A DNA stretch of 64,000 nt from Verrucomicrobiaceae bacterium UBA1938. Its GTDB lineage: Bacteria; Verrucomicrobiota; Verrucomicrobiia; Verrucomicrobiales; Verrucomicrobiaceae. Shown piece by piece: positions 24,346-32,491 of the stretch. Location of the stretch: contig DDFC01000022.1 of NCBI GenBank assembly GCA_002336895.1, forward strand, positions 186,001 to 250,000. The letters run 5' to 3'. Each line of letters begins with the position of its first letter. Positions within the stretch are counted from its first letter, which is position 1. Under the pieces are notes generated by a model, which saw only the letters and a program-made list of their open reading frames with translations, was not told the origin of the DNA and did not search any database. Position numbers and translations under genes: made by a program.

Positions 24346-25644
24346 TCACCCGATCTGCGGCAGCTTCCAGTCCCCGCGGAAAGGCCGTGCGTTCATGAGT
24401 GCGTTGGCGGCTTCGTCATTGTGGAAGCTTTCGGACTGCGGGTCCCACACGAGCTTGCGCCTGGCCTTCAGCGCCATGGCGGTGAGTTGAGGCAGTGTGT
24501 CTGAGCGAACGGCAGTTTCGATGTCGCAGATGGCGCGCTGCTTGTTTTTGATGGCATCGACAAAGTTGCGGGTGTGCTCGAGGCTGGCGATGAGCTTGAT
24601 GGGCATGGTGCCCTCCTTGTTGGCGGGATCGCGCAGTATGGCGTCGTCGCTCGCCTTGATGTTGCCTCGCAGGACGTGCACCCAGCCGTTTTCTCCGATG
24701 AAGCGTGTGCCGTGGCCGATGTCCATGTTCTTCTCGTTCACAAAGGTGACCGGCGCGGCGTTTGCATACTCCATGCGCACCTTCCACGTCAGCACGGCAT
24801 CGCAGCCGCCTTTGTCAGGATAGGTGGCCTCCGCCTCCACGCTCACAGGGCCGGTGTCGTCGGTGCCATTGCCCCACTGGGCGATGTCGAGATGATGAAT
24901 GCCCCAGCAGGAGATCATGCCGAGGGAGAAGTTGGTGATGTTCTCGTGATTGTCGCGCTTGAGCTTGCCTTCATTAAACGTCGTCATCGGCGCAGGCCCC
25001 ACCCAGCGATCCCAGTCCACGTAGTCTGGCACCGGCTGCTCAGGGAAATCAGGCCCGATCTTTCCGCCGGGCACGCCCACCTGGATCTCCTTCAGCTTTC
25101 CAAGGCGGCCGTTCTGCGCGAGCTCGCAGGCCCAGCGAAATTTGAGGTCGCTGCGCTGCTGGGTGCCAAACTGGAACACCACGCCGGTCTTCTTCACCGC
25201 CGCGCGCACATGCTTCGACTCCTGCATGGACATGCCCATGGGTTTCTCATGGTAGATGTGCTTGCTATTCAGGATCGCATCTGTGGCGGGGATGCTGTGC
25301 CAGTGTACAGGGAGAGCCATGAGCACCGCGTCGATGGACTTGTCGCGGTTCAGCTCGCGGAAATCGCTCATCGTTTTGAGGTCAGCGCTGCCGTAGCGCT
25401 CCGCCACCGCCTGCTGCGCGCGCTCGATGTTTTTCCTGTTCACGTCGCAAACGGCGGTCACGCGCACATCGTCATGATTCAAAAACGCCCGCATGTCATG
25501 CGTGCCCTGAGCGCCTGCGCCGATGACACCGAGCGTGATCTTGTTGGACGGTGCGGTCTGCGAGCGCAGCACATGGGCTGGCACAAACACCGGGGCGACA
25601 CCCGTGGCGATGATTTGGGAGAGAAAGGAGCGGCGTGTCTTCAT
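24346..25644 (-). CDS. Gfo/Idh/MocA family oxidoreductase, Tat-exported
   Basis: 432 residues from ATG 25644. The N-terminus MKTRRSFLSQIIATGVAP is a twin-arginine (RRSFLS) signal. The Rossmann fold starts ITLGVIGAGAQGTHDMRAF, followed by VRVTAVCDVNRKN and YHEKPMGMSMQESKHV, with the EKP Lys of the family. The substrate domain includes SCWGIHHLDIAQWGNG, which holds the conserved His pair and Asp. It would oxidise or reduce a sugar derivative with NAD(P) in the periplasm, as for other Tat-type members of Planctomycetes and Verrucomicrobia. It stands alone, divergent from the flavoprotein gene. Confidence 0.9.
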   Translation of the reverse strand: MKTRRSFLSQIIATGVAPVFVPAHVLRSQTAPSNKITLGVIGAGAQGTHDMRAFLNHDDVRVTAVCDVNRKNIERAQQAVAERYGSADLKTMSDFRELNRDKSIDAVLMALPVHWHSIPATDAILNSKHIYHEKPMGMSMQESKHVRAAVKKTGVVFQFGTQQRSDLKFRWACELAQNGRLGKLKEIQVGVPGGKIGPDFPEQPVPDYVDWDRWVGPAPMTTFNEGKLKRDNHENITNFSLGMISCWGIHHLDIAQWGNGTDDTGPVSVEAEATYPDKGGCDAVLTWKVRMEYANAAPVTFVNEKNMDIGHGTRFIGENGWVHVLRGNIKASDDAILRDPANKEGTMPIKLIASLEHTRNFVDAIKNKQRAICDIETAVRSDTLPQLTAMALKARRKLVWDPQSESFHNDEAANALMNARPFRGDWKLPQIG

Positions 25645-25771
25645 GGCTGGTGGGGCTGGATTCCTCAATGCTACGAAATGCGCGCCTATGTTTTGAAGGA
25701 CAAACTTTGGGTGGAATCAGACGCCGACATCCGAAACTTGCGCGCGCTCGTTCCCACCTGCACATCTCAGC

Positions 25772-27187
25772 ATGTCAGAAAACTCTTTCGATTTCATCGT
25801 CATCGGCGGCGGCAGCGGTGGTTACGCAGCAGCACGCACCGCCCACAGCGCCGGACTGCGTGTAGCGGTGGTGGATGGCGCGGCCGAGCTCGGCGGCCTC
25901 TGCATTCTGCGCGGCTGCATGCCCAGCAAGACGCTGATCGAATCCGCCAACCGCCAACTGCACATCCGCCATGCTGCGGAGTTTGGCCTCAAGGCCACCT
26001 CCCACGGCGTGGACGTGCGGACCATCCGCGACCGCAAGCGCACGCTGATCGCCGACTTCGCCGGCTACCGCCAGGGCCAGCTTGAGGACGGCCGCTTTGC
26101 CCTGCATCGGGGGCACGCGCGTTTCATCGATGCTCATACGCTAGAGGTCACTCCACGCGATGGCTCCTCCACGTACCAGCTCAGCGCCAAGAGTTTTTGC
26201 ATCGCCACCGGCTCCGAGGTCTTTGTGCCCGATGTGCCCGGCCTCGCCGAAACCGGCTTCTGGACCAGCGATGACGTGCTGGACACCGAGTCTCTGCCCA
26301 AATCCATCACCGTGCTCGGCGGTGGCGCCATCGCCCTGGAGATGGCCCATTACCTGGAGGCCATGGGGTGCGCCGTCACGCTCCTTCAGCGCAATGCCCA
26401 GCTGCTCACGGGCCTGGATCGCGAATGCAGCGATGTCGTTGCAAAAGCCTACGCTGAGCGCGGCATGAAGATGCACCTTGGCACGCATCTGTGCTCCGTG
26501 CAAAAACACGATGGCCGCAAGCGCATCGAGTTCACCCAGGGCGGCCACACCCACGCCATCCTGGTGGATGAAATCCTCCTCGCCATGGGCCGCCAGCCAG
26601 CCACGAAGAGCCTCGCTTTGGAGGCCGCGAAAGTCTCGCTGCATAAGACCAAGGTCGTCGTCAATGACCGCATGCAGACCTCCCAGCCGCATATCTTTGC
26701 TGCGGGAGATGTGTGCAGCCCACTGGATGTGGTGCACATCGCCATCCAGCAGGGAGAGATCGCTGCGCGCAATGCTGCAAGACTCATCCGAGGCGAAACC
26801 GCCGAGGAAACCATCGACTACCGCCTTACGCTTTTCGGCGTCTTCTCGCACCCGCAAGTCGCCGTTGTCGGAGCCACCACGGAAAAGCTGCACGCCCAAA
26901 ACATCCCCTTCCTGGAGGCCAGCTACCCCTTCAATGACCACGGCAAATCCATGGTGATGGGAGAGATGGCGGGATTTGTGAAGATGCTGGCGCATAAGGA
27001 AACCGGCGAGATCCTCGGTGCCTGCGTGGTGGGTCCGGAAGCCACGGAGTTGATCCATGAAGTCGTCATTGCCATGAATTTCCGCTCCACCGTGCAGCAG
27101 TTCATGGCCATCCCGCACTACCATCCTACGCTGAGCGAGATCTGGACGTATCCAGCCGAGGAGATCGTGGATCAGATGGCAGAATGA
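25772..27187 (+). CDS. FAD-dependent pyridine nucleotide-disulfide oxidoreductase (dihydrolipoyl dehydrogenase-like)
   Basis: 471 residues. FAD site FDFIVIGGGSGGYAAARTA; redox disulfide GGLC44-ILRG-C49-MPSKTLIE; NAD site ITVLGGGAIALEMAHYLEAMG; second FAD motif PHIFAAGDVC; and a C-terminal interface with the catalytic HPTLSE. These are all features of the dihydrolipoyl dehydrogenase/mercuric reductase class. It lacks a C-terminal CC pair, so mercuric reductase is unlikely. No pyruvate or 2-oxoglutarate dehydrogenase genes are nearby, so the partner is unknown. Confidence 0.9.
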   Translation: MSENSFDFIVIGGGSGGYAAARTAHSAGLRVAVVDGAAELGGLCILRGCMPSKTLIESANRQLHIRHAAEFGLKATSHGVDVRTIRDRKRTLIADFAGYRQGQLEDGRFALHRGHARFIDAHTLEVTPRDGSSTYQLSAKSFCIATGSEVFVPDVPGLAETGFWTSDDVLDTESLPKSITVLGGGAIALEMAHYLEAMGCAVTLLQRNAQLLTGLDRECSDVVAKAYAERGMKMHLGTHLCSVQKHDGRKRIEFTQGGHTHAILVDEILLAMGRQPATKSLALEAAKVSLHKTKVVVNDRMQTSQPHIFAAGDVCSPLDVVHIAIQQGEIAARNAARLIRGETAEETIDYRLTLFGVFSHPQVAVVGATTEKLHAQNIPFLEASYPFNDHGKSMVMGEMAGFVKMLAHKETGEILGACVVGPEATELIHEVVIAMNFRSTVQQFMAIPHYHPTLSEIWTYPAEEIVDQMAE

Positions 27188-27215
27188 GGTGGCTCTAGCG
27201 CAATCCCCGCAGGAA

Positions 27216-27245
27216 AAGACATAACTCTGGCATAATGAGGCACAG
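27216..27245 (+). promoter_or_regulatory. Candidate operator/promoter shared by the two DUF1549 operons (copy 1)
   Basis: AAGACATAA, six variable bases, then CATAATGAGGCACAG. The same pattern occurs at 33408-33437 before the paralogous operon, with 23 of 24 non-spacer bases identical. Within it CATAA recurs at an 11-bp interval, one helical turn. It lies 36 bases upstream of the ATG at 27282. There is no match to a sigma-70 consensus at usual spacing, so an alternative sigma factor or an activator is more likely. Confidence 0.6.
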
Positions 27246-27281
27246 GGTTCGCCCGTTGAGTGGGGAAGCCTCATTCCAACC

Positions 27282-30200
27282 ATGCGCCGTGCCCTCTGCC
27301 TCCTGCTGGCCTTCCCTGCCCTCCTGCGGGCGGAGTCTGCCAAACTGAAATACAACCGCGATGTGCGGCCCATTCTCAATGAGAAGTGCTTTCACTGCCA
27401 CGGCCCGGATGCCGCGCACAGGAAAGGCGACCTCCGCCTGGATCTGCGCGAGGACGCGCTGAAGCCTGCCAAGTCCGGAGACATCGCCTTGGTCCCCGGC
27501 CAGCCCGAGAAGAGCCAGCTCATCGCCCGCGTGGAGCTGCCACACGGAGACGATGACGTGATGCCGCCGGACAAGGACGGCAAGCCGCTCACCGCCGAGG
27601 AGAAGGCCATCCTGCGCCAGTGGATCAAAGAAGGCGCGGAGTATCAGGGCCACTGGGCTTTCCTCAAGCCCGAGCGCGCACCCGTGCCAAAGATTAAAGA
27701 TCCCCAATTCACCATCCTCAATCCCATCGACGCCTTCATCGCCGAGCGCCTGCAGGATGAAAAGCTGGCCCCATCTCCCGAAGCCGACCACGCCACGCTG
27801 CTGCGCCGTGTGACGCTGGACCTCACGGGCCTGCCACCCACGCTGGAGGAGATCGCTGCGTTTGAAAAAGACACATCTCCGCAGGCCTATGAGAAGGTGG
27901 TGGACCGCCTGCTGAAGTCCGAGCACTACGGCGAGCGCATGGCCATGCAGTGGCTGGACTTCGCCCGCTTCGCCGACAGCCACGGCTTTCAGACCGACAG
28001 CAGCCGCGCCATGTGGCCCTGGCGCGACTGGGTCATCAAGGCCTTCAACGACAACAAGCGCTTTGATCAGTTCACGCTCGAGCAGATCGGCGGCGACCTG
28101 CTGCCCAATGCCTCACGCGATCAAATCGTGGCCACCGGCTTCAACCGCAACCACCGCCTCAATGGCGAAGGCGGCATCATCGCCGAAGAGTGGCGCATTG
28201 AGAACATCATCGACCGCGTGGAAACGACCAGCTTCACCTGGCTCGGCCTCACGCTGAACTGCTGCCGCTGCCACGACCACAAATACGATCCCTTCACGCA
28301 AAAGGACTTTTACTCCCTCTTCGCTTTCTTCAACAACATCACCGAGAGCGGCACCATTCAAGGCACCTCCAATCGCAGCGGCGGCAACTCCGATCCCGTC
28401 ATCTCCGTGCCAGACTCCGAGGAGGAAAAGCAGCTCGCGCTCATTCGCAAAAAGATCGAAGCCGCCCAGTCCAAAGTCACCGAGACCCAGCTCCAGCTCC
28501 CCAATCTCGTCGCCAGTTGGGAGGCGGACATGGAAAATCCCGAAGCCGCGAAAAAGCCCATGTGGGAAGTGCTTCCCATCACTGAAGCCAAATCCCAGGG
28601 CAAAGCCTCTCTGCGCAAGCTGCCCGATGCCTCATGGATCGCCGGTGGGCGCAATCCAGACTCCGACATCTACACCCTCACCGCCCCGCTCGCCGAGGGC
28701 AGCTTCACCGGCCTGCTGCTGGAGGCGCTGCCGGATCCCACGCTGCCGAATCAAAGCCTGGGCCGCGCCACGAATGGAAATTTTGTGCTCACCGGCATCG
28801 AGGCCACGCTCAGCGCTCCCACTTTGAAGCAGCCGGTGAAAATCACCTTTGCCCGCGCCGAGGCCGACTACGCGCAAAAAGGCTACGATGTGAAGCTGCT
28901 GCTCGACAAAGATCCCAAGAACGGCTGGGCCATCGACGGCAACGACCCGCAGAAGCGCGTGGAGCGCAATGCCATGTTCATCGTGGAGAAAGCCGTGCGC
29001 GTACCTGCCGGTGCCACGCTCACTGTGCGCCTGCTGCAGCAGTCCAGATTTGCCGGTCACAATGTCGGCCGCTTCCGTCTTTCTACCACCGATGCCGAGC
29101 CCACGCTCGCCAGCCTCGACGGCACCGGCGGCCCGCCTGCCGCCGTGCTGGCCATCATGAAAACTCCCACCGAAAACCGCGCGCCGCAGCAGCGCAGCGA
29201 GCTGGAGAAATACTTCCGCGCCAGTGTGGACAGCCCCCTGCGAGATGCCGACTACGCGCTTGCCGCCGCCAAGGCGGAGCTGGAGAAATACGAGCGCACC
29301 GTCCCCTCCGTGATGGTGATGAAGGAAGGCCCCGTGCGCGATGCCTTTGTGCTGAAACGCGGCGAGTATGACAAGCCCGGCGACAAGGTCAGCATGACCA
29401 CGCCCGCCGTGCTGCCGCCCATGCCGAAAAACGCGCCGCCAAACCGCCTCGGCCTGGCGCAGTGGATTGTGTCCCCGGAGAATCCCCTTACCGCGCGGGT
29501 GTGGGTGAATCGTGCGTGGGAGAAATTTTTCGGCTACGGTTTGTGCAAATCTTCGGAGAACCTCGGCACGCAGTCGGAGTATCCCGTGCATCCAGAGCTG
29601 CTCGACTGGCTGGCCACCGAGTTCATCCGCTGCGGCTGGGACATGAAGGCCATGCAAAAGCTCATCGTCATGAGCGCCACCTATCGCCAGTCGTCCAAGC
29701 TCACTCCCGCACTGCTGGAGAAAGATCCTGAGAACCGCCTCCTCGCACGCGGCCCGCGCTTCCGCCTTCCTGGTGAGGTCGTGCGCGATCAGGCGCTCGC
29801 CATCGCCGGACTGCTGGTGCCGAAAATCGGCGGCCCCAGTGTGAAGCCCTACATGCCCGAAGGCGTGTGGGATGAAACGAGCAAATACGGCGACCTGCGC
29901 GGCTACAAGGCGGACACCGGCGAGGGACTCTACCGCCGCAGCTTCTACACCATCTGGAAGCGCACTGCCGCACCGCCCACCATGCTGCTCTTTGATGCGC
30001 CCACGCGCGAGATCTGCACCGTCAAACGCAGCCGCACCAACACCCCGCTGCAGGCGCTCTCCCTGCTCAATGAGATCACCTTTGTGGAGGCCGCGCGCGC
30101 CTTGGCCCAGCAGATGATGCAGCACGGCGGCACCACACCGGAGCAGCGCATCGCCTACGGCTACCAGCGCGCCACTGGGCGCAGCATCGAGCCCGCCGCG

Positions 30201-30389
30201 CTCAAGCAGCTCATAGGAGGTGTGCAGAAGCGCATCTCCGAATTCCAGGCCAAACCCGCCGAAGCCACCGCCCTCATCGCCCAGGGCACCACCAAGGCAG
30301 ATGCCTCGCTCAATCCCGCCGAACTCGCCGCCTACACCACCACGGCCTCAGTGCTTCTCAACCTCGACCGTGTCATCACCCGCGACTGA
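27282..30389 (+). CDS. PSCyt1/DUF1549/DUF1553 cytochrome c-type protein
   Basis: 1035 residues with a signal peptide (about 1-17). Domain order: PSCyt1 haem domain with C36-F-H-C39-H40 in NRDVRPILNEKCFHCHGPD; DUF1549 (PSCyt2, about 140-350) with WLDFARFADSHGFQ, NRNHRLNGEGG and a second CxxCH (LNCCRCHDHKYDPFTQKDFY); a central sandwich region (about 375-620); DUF1553 (PSD1, about 700-980) with LAQWIVSPENPLTARVWVNR and LFDAPTREICTVKRSRTNTP. Such proteins are abundant in Planctomycetes and Verrucomicrobia, paired with DUF1501 proteins, and linked to polysaccharide or sulfated-glycan use. The DUF1501 partner here is separated by the inserted element at 30391-30986. Confidence 0.93.
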   Translation: MRRALCLLLAFPALLRAESAKLKYNRDVRPILNEKCFHCHGPDAAHRKGDLRLDLREDALKPAKSGDIALVPGQPEKSQLIARVELPHGDDDVMPPDKDGKPLTAEEKAILRQWIKEGAEYQGHWAFLKPERAPVPKIKDPQFTILNPIDAFIAERLQDEKLAPSPEADHATLLRRVTLDLTGLPPTLEEIAAFEKDTSPQAYEKVVDRLLKSEHYGERMAMQWLDFARFADSHGFQTDSSRAMWPWRDWVIKAFNDNKRFDQFTLEQIGGDLLPNASRDQIVATGFNRNHRLNGEGGIIAEEWRIENIIDRVETTSFTWLGLTLNCCRCHDHKYDPFTQKDFYSLFAFFNNITESGTIQGTSNRSGGNSDPVISVPDSEEEKQLALIRKKIEAAQSKVTETQLQLPNLVASWEADMENPEAAKKPMWEVLPITEAKSQGKASLRKLPDASWIAGGRNPDSDIYTLTAPLAEGSFTGLLLEALPDPTLPNQSLGRATNGNFVLTGIEATLSAPTLKQPVKITFARAEADYAQKGYDVKLLLDKDPKNGWAIDGNDPQKRVERNAMFIVEKAVRVPAGATLTVRLLQQSRFAGHNVGRFRLSTTDAEPTLASLDGTGGPPAAVLAIMKTPTENRAPQQRSELEKYFRASVDSPLRDADYALAAAKAELEKYERTVPSVMVMKEGPVRDAFVLKRGEYDKPGDKVSMTTPAVLPPMPKNAPPNRLGLAQWIVSPENPLTARVWVNRAWEKFFGYGLCKSSENLGTQSEYPVHPELLDWLATEFIRCGWDMKAMQKLIVMSATYRQSSKLTPALLEKDPENRLLARGPRFRLPGEVVRDQALAIAGLLVPKIGGPSVKPYMPEGVWDETSKYGDLRGYKADTGEGLYRRSFYTIWKRTAAPPTMLLFDAPTREICTVKRSRTNTPLQALSLLNEITFVEAARALAQQMMQHGGTTPEQRIAYGYQRATGRSIEPAALKQLIGGVQKRISEFQAKPAEATALIAQGTTKADASLNPAELAAYTTTASVLLNLDRVITRD

Positions 30390-30390
30390 G

Positions 30391-30430
30391 AAACAATGAA
30401 CATTGAACACTCAACATTGAACATTGAATG
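30391..30430. repeat. Left heptamer array (GAACATT type)
   Basis: Units AAACAAT, GAACATT, GAACACT, CAACATT, GAACATT and the start of GAATGAC. The array begins one base after the DUF1549 stop, and its last bases are the ATG of the four-helix-bundle gene (30428). Confidence 0.85.
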
Positions 30431-30844
30431 ACCAGACCGGAGAGAGCCATAAATGGAAATGGGCGTGAAAAACCCAGGTATGATTTGGAAGAGCGGCTGC
30501 TTGATTATGCGGCGTCGATCATCCTGTTCACCGAGAGCATGCTCAAGACGGAAGCCGCACGGCACATTGCCGGTCAATTGCTGCGTTCAGGCACAGCCCC
30601 GCTTGGACATCAAGGCGAGGCAGTGTCAGCGGAATCCCCCAAGGACTTCATTCACAAAATGAAAGTCGGCCTCAAAGAACTCCGCGAATCCCTCCGCTGG
30701 CTCAAGCTTTCTGTCCGCGTCCCCCTCATCAAACACACAGACACCGCCCTCCCGATCATCGACGAAACCGAACAGCTCATCCGCATCTTCGTCGCCAGCA
30801 TCCGAACAGCCAAATCCAACTCGGTTCGGGCCAGCAATTCCTGA
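30428..30844 (+). CDS. Four-helix-bundle protein (S23/IVP family)
   Basis: 138 residues of the four-helix-bundle family first known from intervening sequences in 23S rRNA genes and related to Avd of diversity-generating retroelements. Visible marks: YDLEERLLDYAASIILFTESM (helix 1), AARHIAGQLLRSGTAPLGHQGEA (helix 2 with the typical RS-x-A/T-P turn), SPKDFIHKMKVGLKELRESLRWLKL (helix 3) and a final helix ending LIRIFVASIRTAK. The basic surface suggests nucleic-acid binding. No 23S rRNA, reverse transcriptase or variable repeat is here. Its ATG is the last unit of the left heptamer array, and the gene interrupts a DUF1549-DUF1501 pair. Confidence 0.85.
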   Translation: MTRPERAINGNGREKPRYDLEERLLDYAASIILFTESMLKTEAARHIAGQLLRSGTAPLGHQGEAVSAESPKDFIHKMKVGLKELRESLRWLKLSVRVPLIKHTDTALPIIDETEQLIRIFVASIRTAKSNSVRASNS

Positions 30845-30871
30845 TTCTTTACGAGCTCCTTTCCATCTCCA

Positions 30872-30906
30872 CTCAACGTTCGATGTTGAACGTTCATGGT
30901 TCAATG
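30872..30906. repeat. Heptamer array (TTCAATG type), inner right copy
   Basis: Units CTCAACG, TTCGATG, TTGAACG, TTCATGG and TTCAATG, inverted relative to the left array. It begins 27 bases after the four-helix-bundle stop codon (ends 30844). Confidence 0.8.
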
Positions 30907-30942
30907 CTTTCACCATTTCCTCCAATGTCCCCGCGCAACGCC

Positions 30943-30986
30943 CATTCAATGTTCAATGTTGAACGTTCAATGTTCAATGTTCAAGA
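30943..30986. repeat. Right heptamer array (TTCAATG type) containing the DUF1501 start codons
   Basis: Units TTCAATG, TTCAATG, TTGAACG, TTCAATG, TTCAATG and TTCAAGA at 30945-30986. Reverse-complemented, 30943-30981 matches 30392-30430 at 36 of 39 positions. In-frame ATGs at 30949 and 30970 belong to the repeat. Confidence 0.85.
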
Positions 30987-32400
30987 CCGGCTCAACCGCC
31001 GCATCTTTCTCAAGAACTCCTCCTCCGCCATCGGTGCAGCGGCTCTCGGTTCTCTGCTGCACGATGAAGCCCGCGCTGCATCGCCTGCGCGCTTCTTCCC
31101 CAACTTTGCGCCGAAGGCCAAGCGCATCATCTACCTTTTCCAGTCTGGCGCGCCGTCACAGCTGGATCTCTTTGATCCCAAGCCGCAGATGGAAAAGCAC
31201 CGTGCCGAGGATCTGCCCGCCAGCATCCGCCAGGGCCAGCGCCTCACCACCATGACCTCGGGGCAGAAGGCCTTCCCTGTCGCGCCTTCCATCTTCAAAT
31301 TTGCGCAGCATGGCCAGGGCGGCATCTGGCTGAGCGAACTGTGGCCGCATCTCTCCACCGTGGCGGACGAGATGTGCGTCATCCGCTCCATGTTCACGGA
31401 GGCCATCAATCACGATCCCGCCATCACCTTCTGCCAGACGGGCTCTCAGCTCGCAGGTCGCCCCAGCATCGGCGCGTGGCTCAGCTACGGCCTCGGCAGC
31501 GCCAATCACGACCTGCCCGCCTATGTCGTCATGACCTCCTTCGGCACCGGCCGCCGCGATGACCAGCCGCTCTACGACCGCCTCTGGGGCAGCGGCTTCC
31601 TGCCCACGCAGCATCAGGGCGTGCGCTTCCGCAATTCAGGCGACCCCGTTCTCTATCTCTCCAATCCCGCCGGCGTGGACCGCCCCATGCGCCGCCAGAT
31701 GCTCGATGAACTGGCCGCTCTGAATCAGCGCGACTTCGAATCCTTTGGCGATCCCGAAACCGCCGCGCGCATCTCGCAGTATGAAATGGCATTTCGTATG
31801 CAGATGAGCGTGCCTGATCTGGTGGACACCTCCAAGGAACCCCAGCACGTGCTCGACAGCTACGGCCCCGATGTCAAAAAGCCCGGCACCTATGCCGCGA
31901 ACTGCCTCCTCGCGCGTCGTCTGGCCGAGCGCGATGTGCGCTGCATCCAGCTCTTCCACATGGGCTGGGATCACCACGGCGGCCTGCCCAATGCCATCCG
32001 CGGCCAGTGCCGCGACACCGACCAGCCCACCACCGCACTCATCAAAGACCTGAAACAGCGCGGCCTGCTGGACGACACCCTCATCGTCTGGGGCGGCGAA
32101 TTTGGCCGCACCATCTACTCCCAGGGCACCCTCACCGCTACGAACTACGGTCGCGACCACCACCCCCGCTGCTACTCCCTCTTCATGGCCGGAGCTGGAG
32201 TCAAAAAAGGCACCACCTACGGCGAAACGGATGACTACAGCTACAACATCGTCCGCGATCCCGTCCACGTGCACGACCTCAATGCCACCCTCATGCACCT
32301 CCTCGGCATCAATCACGAGCGCCTCAACTACAAGTTCCAGGGCCTCGACATGCGGCTGACGGGCATCGCGGGCAATGTGGTGAAGGGGGTGCTGGCTTAG
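30949..32400 (+). CDS. DUF1501 family protein, Tat-exported
   Basis: 483 residues if started at ATG 30949 (a start at 30970, or further upstream at 30883, is also open). After a repeat-encoded leader (MFNVERSMFNVQD), RLNRRIFLKNSSSAIGAAALGSLL is a twin-arginine signal. The body is a typical DUF1501 protein: AKRIIYLFQSGAPSQLDLFDPKP, FTEAINHDPAITFCQTGS, SWLSYGLGS-like stretch, LDSYGPDVKKPGTYAANCLLARRLAERDVRCIQLFHMGWDHHGGL, WGGEFGRTIYSQG and GRDHHPRCYSLFMAGAGVKKG. The fold is related to alkaline phosphatase/sulfatase. It is the partner of the DUF1549 protein at 27282. The odd leader is explained by the inserted array. Confidence 0.92.
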   Translation: MFNVERSMFNVQDRLNRRIFLKNSSSAIGAAALGSLLHDEARAASPARFFPNFAPKAKRIIYLFQSGAPSQLDLFDPKPQMEKHRAEDLPASIRQGQRLTTMTSGQKAFPVAPSIFKFAQHGQGGIWLSELWPHLSTVADEMCVIRSMFTEAINHDPAITFCQTGSQLAGRPSIGAWLSYGLGSANHDLPAYVVMTSFGTGRRDDQPLYDRLWGSGFLPTQHQGVRFRNSGDPVLYLSNPAGVDRPMRRQMLDELAALNQRDFESFGDPETAARISQYEMAFRMQMSVPDLVDTSKEPQHVLDSYGPDVKKPGTYAANCLLARRLAERDVRCIQLFHMGWDHHGGLPNAIRGQCRDTDQPTTALIKDLKQRGLLDDTLIVWGGEFGRTIYSQGTLTATNYGRDHHPRCYSLFMAGAGVKKGTTYGETDDYSYNIVRDPVHVHDLNATLMHLLGINHERLNYKFQGLDMRLTGIAGNVVKGVLA

Positions 32401-32429
32401 CCATCCCAAATCATCCGCCGCAGGCTGCA

Positions 32430-32491
32430 GTAGCACCGGCAATCCTGCCCGTGGCGAGCGCGTTCTTTGCGGACAGGATTGCCCGCGCTAC
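32430..32491. repeat. Imperfect palindrome between convergent genes
   Basis: Arms 32430-32451 and 32470-32491 pair with three mismatches in 22. The core GGCAATCCTGCCCG is related to GGCACTCCTGCCCG of the 34676 palindrome. The right arm contains the AraC-family stop codon. It lies between the converging ends of the DUF1501 and AraC-type genes and could act as a two-way transcription stop. Confidence 0.7.

Larger units (their letters stand above)
30391..30986. mobile_element. Candidate non-transposase insertion unit carrying a four-helix-bundle gene
   Basis: About 600 bases lie between the DUF1549 stop and the DUF1501 coding sequence, where the paralogous operon has only 13. The outer ends, 30392-30430 and 30943-30981, are inverted repeats of 39 bp with 36 identities, built from heptamers of the GAACATT type. 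A third array lies inside at 30872-30906. The only gene inside is the four-helix-bundle gene. No transposase is present, so mobility is inference from the insertion relative to the paralogous operon. Confidence 0.5.

Noticed and set aside
25772..27187. Flavoprotein as mercuric reductase
   Set aside because: No C-terminal vicinal Cys pair, no N-terminal HMA domain and no mer genes nearby.
30428..30844. Four-helix-bundle gene as Avd of a diversity-generating retroelement
   Set aside because: No reverse transcriptase, template repeat or variable repeat with adenine-biased differences is found nearby.
30428..30844. Four-helix-bundle gene as an intervening sequence in 23S rRNA
   Set aside because: No rRNA sequence flanks it; both neighbours are protein genes.
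30391..30986. Heptamer arrays as a CRISPR array
   Set aside because: Units are 7 nt with no spacers, and no cas gene is in the window.
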